A stretch of DNA of 64,000 bases from Aristolochia californica. Its lineage: Eukaryota; Streptophyta; Magnoliopsida; Piperales; Aristolochiaceae. The translations under genes and the position numbers were made by a program. The notes below the pieces were generated by a model, which saw only the letters and a program-made list of their open reading frames with translations, was not told the DNA's origin and did no database searches. Each line of letters begins with the position of its first letter. Position 1 is the stretch's first letter. Location: assembly GCA_029961685.1 (NCBI GenBank), contig JARWKL010000004.1, forward strand, positions 47,315,824 through 47,379,823. The letters run 5' to 3'. This document shows positions 50,701 through 61,000 of the stretch, piece after piece.

Positions 50701-51592
50701 AACATGATCTTTTTGAAGATGATGGAAAATCACAAGTTTCAAGTACATAAAGTTTTGCTACTTATCAGGCATTTTAATTTTTGTGTGTTTATTTCATGTT
50801 TTTTGTTATATTGTTGACATTGTTGCTGGGGTATATCAAGATCCTAAAATGGGTTCCAAAGATCTCCGATTAAAGCTCCTAAGAAAGGGGGCACAGCAAA
50901 CATATCAACGGGGAAGTGCTTCTCTTGGTGGAATGCATGATCTACGTGATAAATTATCAGGCACAATGCATTCACAACCAGCTAAGGTTGATCCACCCAA
51001 GGCCAAGCCAGTGTCAGAGATTGTTAGACCTGCCAAAAAGAGCACACCCGTTGATGCTGAAGTGAAACAGGTTACTGTTCCAGCTTCTTCTAGAAAGAAA
51101 ACTCAACAAAAGGTTGGCCTCCTTAATGCAATTTTTGTTAAATTTCTGCCCCTGCTATGTCATTCTACAAGTTTCAATAGCTTATTTTTGCTGGTTTAAA
51201 CTGATCCTCCAGTAGATATAACATGTGTTTGTTGGGTCATTTAATAAAGTTTAGTAAGCTTCTGTCAATCCTTCCTCATATTTTTTGAGATGGGGAAGTG
51301 GAACAGTTGGTGCAATTAAATATATTCATGAATCATCACTATCATTAGAACTTTGTGCTGACTCTATTTTTTGCAAGTTTCATCTTTAGTTGGTTTTGTC
51401 GAGTTTTGCTTTATGAGTGTCAGTTTCAACTGCTATTAATGTCTTACTTGACCCTTACCTAACACTGGCAAGACCTTTCCAACTGGTGCAAGTGGGGTCA
51501 TCGTCAAACTTGTCTGAACCAATCCCAAACAGCCTTTCTTTATGAAGACCAAACCATTGATGTCTTGATTTGAAAATTTCTGGAGTTCATTC

Positions 51593-51624
<32 letters not shown>

Positions 51625-53331
51625 GGAGTCGTAATTTATGTGCTGAATGATGATGTAAGGGGGTGTAGATTGGTTATTTTTCTAAATAAGGTGTGAATTT
51701 CTGCAGGCTGATAAAAATACTGTTGAGGGCTTGCTGCAAGCTCTTGGGCTTGAGAAGTATCTGATTACATTTCAAGCAGAGGAGGTACATAGTTTAAAGA
51801 TGCTTATTCTTACCAACAGAACTTGCATTTGACTGGCTGTGTTATTACTCTCACTTGGTGCAATTTCTGTTTTAAACAGATTGATATGACTGCTCTTCTG
51901 CACATGAATGATGAGGATCTTAAGGCTCTAGGAATTCCTATGGTATGTCTTACAAGATCTTTTCTTGAATCAGACAATGTTTATGGATACATACGGTACA
52001 GAAAAAGACAAACAAACATGACCTTTCAAGAAAAAATAAAAAGAGAAAAAACAAACAGGAATTTGGAGATCAGAAAATTAGAGGCTTGAGTCATCCCTTA
52101 CGGTATGTTTTTAGCATATCTATGAGCCTTGTTTATTGTGGGCATTGTAGCTAAAGACGGTGTTGATCTGGATCATCTTGTTGTTCTTTGAATCTATAGT
52201 TTTTCTTTTTTTATATAAAATCAATCATTATCAACAAAAGAATATGAAGGCCCTGTATTAATCACATTTTTGCTTTGGTCATCATCAGAAGGTGTGCTGT
52301 TTTGCTTTGAAGTCTGCTAAATATTGTAAACATTCCTTCTGGGATAGTTTCTTGTTGATAATTCACACGCTAGTAGTTGGCTTTAGTCCAATGTCCTGAG
52401 CTACTGCCTTGATCTGCATGTGACTTTTCCATGCCAAATGCTCATAGTTATCTATGCTCAGGAAGGTCATAAATTCTGGCGTTCTCTTGTACCTGTTTTA
52501 TTTGGTTGCTCCATTTATATGCATTTTTAGGATTATTTTGTGCTGCAAAAGTAGTGGCCTGGTTGATTTTTAGAATATTGAAGGACATATAGTCTCATAG
52601 CGATTTAAAATAAATTATTTTTTGTCCGACACCACAGAACAGTTTGACCCAATAATGCTTTATTTTGGTCCTAGTCAATTTTGTTTTGACACAGGAAATT
52701 GTATTGATAGTTCTCCTGCAACTGAACTTGTTTTTGTTTTTTGGTTTTCTCTCTTTTTTCCCAATAATGCTTTAAGATTGCATGTTTTGCTCCAGTGGCA
52801 ATGCAATTACCATATGTCTACTTCTAGCCTGGGTTAAGCTAGTACTGTTGGGAAAAAGGGTCTGTTTTTTGAATATATGTTCTTTTTTTTTTTTTTTTTG
52901 AGAAGAATATATGTTCTCTTCTTAGTGTGGAATATAAAAATATCTCTACTGGTTGTAAAATATTATTTAAAAAAACGTTTTTTATCATGGCTTTTATTTC
53001 GTTGGAGAAAATGGCATTTGATAATTTATGCAATGTGCTCATCATAAATGCTTACAGAAAATTCTGGTTGACTGGATGTTTCGCAGGATCCCAGGAAGAA
53101 AATATTGTTTGCATTGGATTCTAGAGTCTAGAAATTCTCTACTGGTTGTACAATATTATTTTAAAAAGAAATAAACGGTTTTTATCATGGCTTTTGTTCC
53201 ATTGGATAAAATGGCATTTGATAATTTATGCAATGTGCTTATGATAAATACTTACAGAAAATTCTGGTTGTTTGGGTGTTTTGCAGGGTCCCAGGAAGAA
53301 AATATTGTTAGCATTGGATTCTAGAGTCTAA
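47742..53331 (+). CDS. SAM (sterile alpha motif)-domain protein, complete, with duplicated last exon
   Basis: The six coding exons are 47742-47848, 50675-50742, 50841-51112, 51707-51784, 51880-51942 and 53287-53331, giving 210 aa. The N-terminus MYADRVASGTKRSLRERLNG, the block RQTDDKWEHDLFEDD and the block KDLRLKLLRKG are typical of a plant family of small SAM-domain proteins. The C-terminal SAM domain (about 152-207) reads VEGLLQALGLEKYLITFQAEE, then IDMTALLHMNDEDLKALGIPM, and finishes with GPRKKILLALDSRV. SAM domains mediate protein-protein or RNA contacts; the partner here is unknown. A second usable last exon lies 200 bp upstream (53087-53131). The 2.8 kb first intron is filled with LINE relics and a tRNA-derived retroposon. 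A (CT)n tract lies in intron 3 at 51592-51618. Confidence 0.92.
48710..49170 (-). pseudogene. Decayed LINE RNase H domain in SAM-gene intron 1 (copy 1)
   Basis: The minus strand encodes GTIKLNFDGCAFKN (about 49130-49090, the RNase H start), then in other frames IKEGSKVVIGWCLRLLT and finally HHVPKSANSLCIFFTKKGG (about 48850-48790, the C-terminal signature). Stops and shifts separate the blocks. It is antisense to the SAM gene. Confidence 0.7.
49590..49825 (-). pseudogene. Decayed LINE RNase H domain in SAM-gene intron 1 (copy 2)
   Basis: A minus-strand stretch reads NFDVSLENPVAPGLGVFHRH (about 49815-49756), and after a shift a block like TTAVLKALLWGLSILKTNFG. This again resembles the N-terminal and middle part of the plant LINE RNase H domain. 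It lies upstream, in its own orientation, of copy 1 and begins with the same domain start, so the two are separate insertions or a duplication. Confidence 0.6.
49892..49918. repeat. Poly(G) tract
   Basis: A G run broken only by one T, inside SAM-gene intron 1. Its length is likely to be unreliable in the assembly. Confidence 0.9.
50161..50288 (+). mobile_element. Tiny tRNA-derived retroposon (tRNA-Pro-like SINE) with 18-bp target duplication
   Basis: A perfect 18-bp direct repeat, aattcatcaataatctgt, flanks the insert (50161-50178 and 50271-50288). The insert (50179-50270) starts with a degenerate tRNA: ggccgtttggtctagtgg resembles the 5' half of plant tRNA-Pro with its A box, and gagtttgaacacgc is a decayed T arm/B box. 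It ends in an A-rich tail (aaaaaaaataa). Long target duplications with an A tail are the hallmark of LINE-machinery retroposition. There is no room for a tRNA-unrelated body, so it is either a retroposed tRNA copy or a minimal SINE. It lies in SAM-gene intron 1. Confidence 0.85.
51592..51618. repeat. (CT)n microsatellite
   Basis: A tract of about 27 nt in SAM-gene intron 3, about 90 nt upstream of the exon 4 acceptor at 51707. Confidence 0.95.
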
Positions 53332-53336
53332 CAATT
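52944..53336 (+). repeat. Tandem duplication of about 195-200 bp containing the SAM-gene terminal exon
   Basis: Copy 1 is about 52944-53136 and copy 2 about 53137-53336. They match over the intronic part (shared ttttatcatggcttttnttc, aatggcatttgataatttat and acagaaaattctggttg), the splice acceptor (t-cgcag / t-tgcag) and the 45-nt coding exon. The two coding copies differ at only a few positions, so the event is fairly recent. Confidence 0.92.
53087..53131 (+). CDS. Alternative (upstream) last exon of the SAM-domain gene
   Basis: It has an acceptor tttcgcag and, joined in phase to exon 5 (ends 51942), would encode DPRKKILFALDSRV and a TAG stop (53129-53131). The downstream copy encodes GPRKKILLALDSRV and TAA. 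Both finish the last helix of the SAM domain with the same length. The SAM-family consensus at the junction is GIPMGPRKKIL, so the downstream copy, with Gly, looks ancestral. Which copy is used cannot be told from sequence alone; the upstream acceptor has C rather than T in the pyrimidine tract's end but is otherwise sound. Confidence 0.6.
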   Translation, partial: DPRKKILFALDSRV

Positions 53337-54232
53337 AGTGAAAACATCAGTGTTTTATTGTTTTTGGTTTGTAGTTTATCCATCCACTTGGATGCCTCAT
53401 ATTGATGGTTTGCTGTTTTTCAGCTAATATGAGCCTGTATGTGAAAAATGTTTCTAATTTTGTATTTTTTTACTCATCTATGCTGAAAATAGCTTCAATG
53501 TAATCATGTGGCAGCACGTGCTGCTTCTCAATTTTTAGAGGATGAGGAAGAGAAGAATGGCCACCTGCCTGTGCAGATTATGAAACTTTAAGAATGATTG
53601 TGATATTAATCCAATTTATGATATAGTTTGCTGCTACTTCTCTGGCTATGAGACCTAAGTCAGTTGTTGCTTACATAGATGAAATCGTCGCGGAGCGTCA
53701 TGTGCTCATCTTGGTCTATTGGATGCCACTGCATTATATTTTTTCAAGTTTCTAACATGCCTTCTGAACCATTGCATGTCTAAGTATGTAATTAATTTGG
53801 TTGAAGCATAAATGAATGTTGCGCCTGCTGATGTTTCTAGTTTCATGTTGCATTTCCCTTTTTTTTTTTTTTGTATCCTTTGGTTGGTCTCTGCCAAGCA
53901 AAATTGGAGCACAAGAAAGAAGAGGGGACTACAAAATAACTCTTGATCAGTCGCTTTGATTGCAAGAATTTTTTGGGTTCTTTTGATCCACTACATTAGC
54001 TTCATCCATCCGAATGAGAACATGAATTGGTCATTTCAGTATCATCTACTTTAAGCAAATGTATTTGTGTTTCGTGTTAGTGTTGGTAAAATGAAAGTGC
54101 AATGGTAAGGGTTAGACTTTTAAGGTTAAGATGAATGAGAGGCAGCCGAGTGCACAATGTTTCCTCCAAGGAAGTCTTATTTTTTTCTTGGATTCAAGTC
54201 TATTGAGTAGGCTTGCATGGTGATTTTGACTA

Positions 54233-54355
54233 GGTTGATGTCCATGGGAATGTGACCTCTTCACAATCGTGAATTTATTGTAGTATCTATTCATTTGAGA
54301 AAGATGGGCAGCGATGACACATCCAGGAGCTTAAAGAATCTCTGGCAGATGAATT
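54233..54355 (+). pseudogene. CDPK EF-hand fragment (plus strand)
   Basis: In shifted frames the plus strand reads a decayed calcium loop (VDVHGNVT), then REFIVVSIHLRKMGSDD, then ELKESLADELG. This is the order of EF-hand 3, the linker and EF-hand 4 of plant calcium-dependent protein kinases, with the start of EF-hand 4 deleted. It is too short and broken to work. Confidence 0.6.
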
Positions 54356-54387
54356 GGGTATTACTGATGGTTTCGAGATGTCGATAA

Positions 54388-54484
54388 AGACGAGGCGAGT
54401 CTCTGATCGTACCTGAATCTTTCTTGAACGAGTAAAGACAAGGCGAGTCTCTGATCGTACTTGAAACTTTCTTGAATGAGTAAA
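54388..54484. repeat. Tandem 48-bp duplication
   Basis: Two copies, 54388-54435 and 54436-54484, share aggcgagtctctgatcgtac and tttcttgaa-gagtaa. They lie between the two opposed CDPK fragments. Confidence 0.85.
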
Positions 54485-54488
54485 TACT

Positions 54489-54560
54489 GCAACAAATTCA
54501 CGGAAGATCAGAGTTCCGTTCCCATCGACGTCAGCCTCGTTGAAGCATCACTAAAGCATC
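54489..54560 (-). pseudogene. CDPK EF-hand fragment (minus strand)
   Basis: The minus strand encodes EADVDGNGTLIFREFVAVFTHSR, here split as a clean EF-hand loop (D-V-D-G-N-G-T-L-I-F-R-E) followed by FVAVFTHSRK. That is the EF-hand 3 region of plant CDPKs, which normally reads like DVDGNGTLDYGEF. It is the same domain as in the plus-strand fragment at 54233 but in opposite orientation. Confidence 0.6.
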
Positions 54561-55022
54561 CTCAATACCTTTCAAATTTATTATATTTTTAAATATGGCT
54601 AGGGAGTTGATGCCTCCTTACCTCTGTTTTCCTTTGATTTTCGTATAATCTTGTTAGGAAGGTTACATCCTGCTCCAATTCGTGCTCTCTGAATTCACAA
54701 TTAGTTGACTACTTCCTTACCTGTCGTTTGCTCTGAACAAGCTGATTTTTTTAAGCATTGAAATCTGGGATTGTTTTAAAATTAAAAAATTGAGATTCAA
54801 ATAAACACTTGCTGTTGATCACAGTCACTTATGCGCCTGCATATTTGATCAGATATTGACTCCGCAGTTAGAGTCGTCGATTTCCTTTCAGAAGATAAGC
54901 TATTACTAGAGAGATTACTAAGATTGATTCTGTTGAAATAGACTCTAGAAAGAGCAAATATATAGGGATGAAATTGTTCAAAGAGTATAAGTCATGTTCA
55001 ACCAACCCAGAACCAAAAAAAT

Positions 55023-55065
55023 TATGGTTAAAAGCCATGCGCTCTACCAGCTGAGCTAAGACGGC
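55023..55065 (-). pseudogene. Truncated tRNA-Lys (UUU) copy, 5' half only
   Basis: Read on the minus strand from 55065, it has the acceptor-stem 5' side GCCGTCT, D arm GCTCAGCTGGTAGAGC, and an anticodon arm with CTTTTAA (anticodon UUU) closing at CCAT. After that comes a T run (about 55021-55014) and unrelated sequence, so the variable arm, T arm and 3' acceptor strand are missing. It cannot be a functional tRNA. Confidence 0.85.
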
Positions 55066-55889
55066 TATTTTAGAAATTTATTCTTTGATTATAAAATAAT
55101 TCAACATGTTTACCCATCCGCTTCCTGTAATAGCGAAGGAGGTTCTCAACCAATCCAATTAATATAACTACTGTGGAGAGAAAATGAGGCTACTATTCCA
55201 TGATTAGGACATAACACTATGCATCGGCCCATATAGGAAGAGACGCCACTCGCAAAAGACACGTTTTAGACAGTAACAGGCGTTTCATGTTGCGTCATCG
55301 GATAACGGTGATGGCGAAGAGACGCTTCCTCCGTTCCACTCGGCGAGCCGGGTGCAGTCGCAACTCAACGGGTGGAAAATACGGTAAATTCCCTCTCTTT
55401 TCGTTTAATTAACTCTTTTCTGTTTCTTTTCTATATGACTTAAATGCCCTCGAGTTCTGGTAAAAACAGTTCTCGATCATCATGGCCACCGATGGATCAG
55501 ATGATCAGTCTGACAGTCTCCGGTTTGATAGTATCATTATGAAACTGAATAAGAGTAATTTCGTCATAATTGTGCTGGGAACGGCGATCTCATTGAGCGC
55601 TCGCCACCGAAAACTCTTCGAATACGGCTTCAGAAGTCAGACGCCTCGACTACTCATTTTTTTTACGTCTGATGGACGATAAAAGCCTACACAAATGACG
55701 AAAATTGTTCAAGTTTGATCCGAGAGGTGGAGTATTTGTTGAAAAATATGTGTATTTTAGTCATTCTTTATTTGCGGCTTCTGAACTAAATAGCCGTCGG
55801 CTCTCTACGACGCTGCCTTCTTTATTGGCTTTTATTCGTTTCTCTCGTCTCTGAAACGTAATAACGGATTCTGTCTCGGCGGATGTTCC

Positions 55890-58025
55890 ATGGCTTCGGG
55901 AATGGAGTTACCAGAGTGCGGCAGGGTCGCTGGGATTGCGTTGGAATTTCCGGGGATAGGTTCTTCTTCGTCGGGGAAGGTGCCGAAGCGAATAAAGGAA
56001 CGACTTTTGGAGACAAAAACCCCTTTGAGCGCTGAAGATATCGAAACCAAGCTGAAAGAAGCCGATCTTCGGAGACAGGTAACTGGATTTAGCAGTGGAT
56101 GATCGAGTTCTAGTTGTCGATCGTTTTATCCTATTGCATTTTGGTCGGTGGTTTGGTTTATTTTTTGTATTAATCTGACGCTGCCGCAAAGATTTTATCT
56201 TTTTGTCTTTCCGAAATCGAACTCGTCCTTCAACTTCTTTAGCTTTCGAATTCCTTTAGGTGCTTCGTCTCTTCTTCTAGAGTATTTTCCGACATTTTTA
56301 GGTAAAAATTCTTATGTTCCGCATGTACTTTTTACGAATTGGGGGTCCTCGGATGATTATGTTCTCTTTCCATGTAGTTATCAGGCGAAGAATGTTCTTC
56401 TTGTGCTGGACGAGAGAGTAGTATTTTCATTGTTTATGGAATTTATTTTATTTGTTAATATTCTTTTTCCCCTTCTCTCTCGTGGAGTAAAAGCACGAAC
56501 CAAAGACCTTTTTTCTTCGAAGAAAATGAAAAACAGGAAATTAAATTCCTCTTCCTCCTCCTTTTTTCTCCTCGCGCGTCGGGTCGTCGAAGTGGTTCCA
56601 CGCGTCAAAAAGCGCAAGCTTAGCCCTTCAATTGCTTTTTTGTTGATGAGTCGGATGGGTGGGCTCGTGGCCCGGGAATTCCTTGTTCGATTTGTTCGAC
56701 CGATATGCGCTTTATCCGGCACGAGATGGACCCACCAATAGAATCTTTTGTCCTTTTATGAATTATGTTGGAAGGTTTGTTGGAGGGAGCCAACTGTAGC
56801 CACCGAACTGGTCCCAAAAAATTTACTATGGCGTCGACCGGATCCTCATATTATAGATCCAACCCGATCTATTGAACCAAACCTTTGTTTTATTTGATGG
56901 AACCTCATCTATGCTGTCCAGTTTATATTATTCACTGGTCTGATCTTGGAAAGTTTTGGTTTGAAAATCTTAACACAGTTCATTTACATCTTAATCTTTC
57001 ATGTGATCTATGGTAATTGGTAGTGTATCACTTGTGCCTCATCTGTTGGGTCATTAGGCTCATCTTGTAGTGGGTCTGGACTTTCAATCATCTTTTGAAC
57101 ATAATCCTGCTGCACACTTGATGATCGTCCTCTTCCTTCAAGATTGATCCCCACCTTCCAAAAGATTCTTCTGGATCTGCCATGAGGATGGGAGAGAGGT
57201 TGTGAATTAGCTAGTAGAAGTTTTGAGGAAATGAAGAATTCGAAGCAATGAAAAATGATTTCCTCCTTTGTTGTCCCGACAGTATTGCTTTATACTCTGA
57301 CTATGACTTTTGGTAGGAAATTCTTTTTTAGACCTTAATTATTGTTGTTAATATTTATTTCTAGTTTGGTATCTCTGAATCTGTGTATCAATGATTCCTT
57401 CATTTTGCATCACAAGTAGAGGTTCTGGCCATATTTGAAAGGCATATATTTTTTGTCACTGCTATTATTCTGGAGTCATCACTAATAGCAGTTTTAAATG
57501 GTGAAACTTCAAACTAATGGAACTGACAGAAACCATGAAATGCATGCAGCAATTTCATGAGTGGTTGTCGAGCAAGGCCCGTCCAAAGCCCAGGAGCCCT
57601 TCATGGCCCCCTCAAGATGAAGATCTTGGTCAACGCCTTGAAGCAAAACTACATGCAGCTCAACAAAAAAGGTGTTTCAAGTTTCTTCTTTGTTGTCTTT
57701 TTATTCTTTTTATCTTTCTCATTTAGTTTTTTTGCTTGTTTTATGTTCTTCTAAATATTGTTGATTTTATGATTTTGCCAATTAAAATGATGGAGTTCTC
57801 CAGGAATAAAAATGCATGTTATCAGAAAGTATTCAGTATGGTGTTTTAATGGGTTTTTTCCTGTGTCTGAAGTGTGAAGTCATTTTTGTCCTTTTCACTT
57901 CAGTTGTTTTCTGTTCCAAGAACTATGTTTGAATATATGCAAAGAAAACATATCACTTTTCCAAAAGAAAACGGCATTTTCAAAAGAATTTTGGCATTCA
58001 TTTTGATATATACTTGAAGATGATT

Positions 58026-58060
<35 letters not shown>

Positions 58061-61000
58061 ACACACTTACACATACACCCCCTACCATGCCCCAAAACCC
58101 ACACACACCTAATCATCAAGGACAGTTGATCTCAATCTTTGACACCAGTACTTTGTAAGGCTGCCTCGGCATGCCGGTTGAAAATTAGCATAAGTCTGTT
58201 CTTGTTACCAATTTTTCCTTGATGTTAATTTTCTGCATTTCATTGTTTCTCTTTTTATGTCCATACTTATTTAAATACTGCGGGCTTTCTTTCTTCAACA
58301 GGTTGAATATTTTGATGGAAGCTCAGATGAGGCTGGCTCGGCTGGATGAGCTGCGGAAGGCTGCAAAGACAGGAGTAGAAATGCAATTTGAGAAGGAAAG
58401 AGAGGAGCTAGGTACCAAGGTACAATCACGTGTGCAACAGGCTGAGCTGAACCGCGTGCTTCTTCTTAAAGCTCATCGACAGAGGAAGGCTTTAGCTCAA
58501 GAAAGAACAGCGAATTCACTGTCACAAAGGATGATTCGAGAGAAAAAGTACAAAGAACATATCTATGCTTCAATTTGTCAGAAGCGGGCCTCTGCTGAGA
58601 AGAAGCGGTTAGGATTACTAGAAGCTGAGAAGACACGCGCTCGTTCAAGAGTATTGCAGGCACGAAGGGTGGCTAATTCAGTTTATCATCAAAGGGAGAT
58701 TCAGAGAAGATGGATGAAAGACCAATTGGAAGATCGGCTTCAAAGGGTAAGTCTTTAGCAAGCTTTGCATTATGTTACGTCTTTTCAGCGTACTTGTCAT
58801 TATTTAGTGATTAGAGATTTTCATAATGAACAGGCTAAGCGGCAAAGGGCAGAGTATTTGAGGCAGAGGAGGAGTCCTTGTTGCTCTTCTCATAGTAAAT
58901 GGAATAAGATGTACAGACATGGAGATTTTCTTTCTAGAAAGTTAGCTAGGTATGTTGCATAGGATTACGCTCAGGTTTTTTGGTTTCCTTGGTTATTTTT
59001 GGTACATTCGGGTTATCTCAAAGGGCAAGTAGGGGAGACTGCACAGCTGACCTTAGTTATGGCTTCCCCTTTAACCCTAGATGGATGTTTATTAAGGATC
59101 ACGTTGGTTTTCAGGTGCTGGAAGCAGTTCTTGCAATCAAGGAAGACTACCTTGGCATTAGCTAAAGCACATGAGGCATTAGAAATAAATGAAAAATCTG
59201 TTAAGTTGATTCCATTTGAGCAGCTTGCTGCCTGTATTGAATCATTTTCTACCATTCAGATAGTCAAGGCTTTCTTGGAACGCCTTGAAAACCGTCTCAA
59301 GGTCTCACAAACCAATCCAGAGAATGCTGAAAACATCGATCATCTACTCAAACGTCTTGCTTCTCCTCCAAAACGGAATAGAATGGCTAGGAAAGGGCCT
59401 AGTAATGACTCCAAAAGTTCTCAAGCAAATAAATTATGTAGATATCCAGCAAGATTGGTGCTATGTGCATATATGATCCTGGGGCACCCTGATGCAGTTT
59501 TTAGTGGGCAAGGAGTACGTGAGCTTGCACTTGCAGAGGCTGCTCTTAACTTTATTCGACAATTTGAGTTGTTGATAATGGTTATTTTGGAGAGTTCTTC
59601 AAGTAAGAGCAGCATGGGCTCATCTAGAGAATTGTCTGGTAGTGTGATGTTTGAAAGTAATAAGATTCAGAAGTCATCCCCATTGCCAAGTCTAAGAAGA
59701 TTTAGATCCCAACTGGCAGTTTTTGATTCAACATGGTGTTCTTACCTGTACTGTTTTGCTGTTTGGAAAGCTAAGGATGCTAGGTCACTTGAAGAGGATT
59801 TGGTGAGAGCCTCTTGCCAACTTGAGCTTTCTATGATGCAAAAGTGCAAAATAACACCTGAAGGGGAGAGTGCTGATCTAGCCCATGATCTAAAGGCCAT
59901 AAAAAGACAGGTAATGTATTGTCAGTCCGTTTGAAAAAAAGAAACATGTATTGTCAGTACTTAATGTTTGCTCTCAAAATCTTTTTCTATTTGCATGAAG
60001 TGAGGCTACAATGGCATATATATATATATGTATCAATAGTGTTAAAATGCTTATTATTTGATGCTTAATACTATAATAATTTGATTGAACTAAATAAAAA
60101 TGTCTCCTCAATATTTTAGGTTTCTGAAGATCAGAAGCTGCTGAGGGAGAAGGTGCTGCACCTAAGTGGTAATGCTGGTGTTGAAAGGATGGAATCTGCT
60201 CTTTTGGATATGCGGTCTAAATTCTTTGTAATCCAAGAAAATAGGTCCTCATCAGTAACCATCCCTCCAAATATGTCATGTTCTACATCAATTTCATCTG
60301 TTGAGCCCATCTTGGATGATAAAAAATCAGTTGAGGACATTGGTAAGTCGAGCCGTGTGGTGAGGGCATTGTTTAAAGACGATTCTTCTCAACTCAAAGT
60401 CAGTTCCAACCCAGCTGGAAAGAATGCAGACACTCAATTGCGTTCTCCTGTTAGTGAAAGATTAATTACTGAGAACATTGTGCTTGTAAACGAAATTGTC
60501 CATGAGGGTCCTCAGGCTTTTGCTGATAATTTTAGTGACAGCAATGAAGTTCAGAATAATATCAAGGTTAGTCCCATCAATTCAATTTCTCTGTAGTGTG
60601 AAGGATATCAGGGAGCTAGTCAGAGTGGCCTAACCAAGCATAATCTATCAATTCCTTCCTTAAATGAACAAATTGGAAAGCTAGGTTTTCCAAGGACCTG
60701 GCATGTTGTCGTGATTGAAATTTTTACAGCTGTAATGGAGATTTATCTTATTTTCTTCTCTTGCAGGCAAAAATTAGGCAGACAATGGAGAAGGCCTTCT
60801 GGGATGGCGTTATGGAATTAATGACACTGGGGGAACAACCTGACTACAAGCAGATTGTCCAGCTTGTGAAGGAGATGAGGGATGAGATCTGTGAGATTGC
60901 TCCCCAGAGCTGGAAGCAGGATATTCAGGACACTCTTGATCTTGACATTTTCTCTCAGGTATCTTGCAGATATTGCCATTCCGTTTTCTGTTATCAGCTT

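Larger units (their letters stand above)
53332..55889. other. Intergenic region between the SAM gene and the TCP11-like gene
   Basis: It holds the SAM-gene 3' UTR, CDPK gene fragments (54233-54560), a truncated tRNA-Lys copy (55023-55065), and the TCP11-like promoter and leader. Two small open frames start at good ATGs at 55313 (about 33 codons, with a possible GTAAAT donor after the 24th) and 55482 (66 codons). Neither matches a family I know; they could be upstream ORFs, leader exons or a small non-conserved transcript. Confidence 0.5.

Noticed and set aside
56148..56741. 197-codon open frame on the plus strand
   Set aside because: It lies wholly in intron 1 of the TCP11-like gene, is rich in Phe/Ser from T-rich intron sequence, matches no family, and its removal is needed to join exon 1 to QFHEW.
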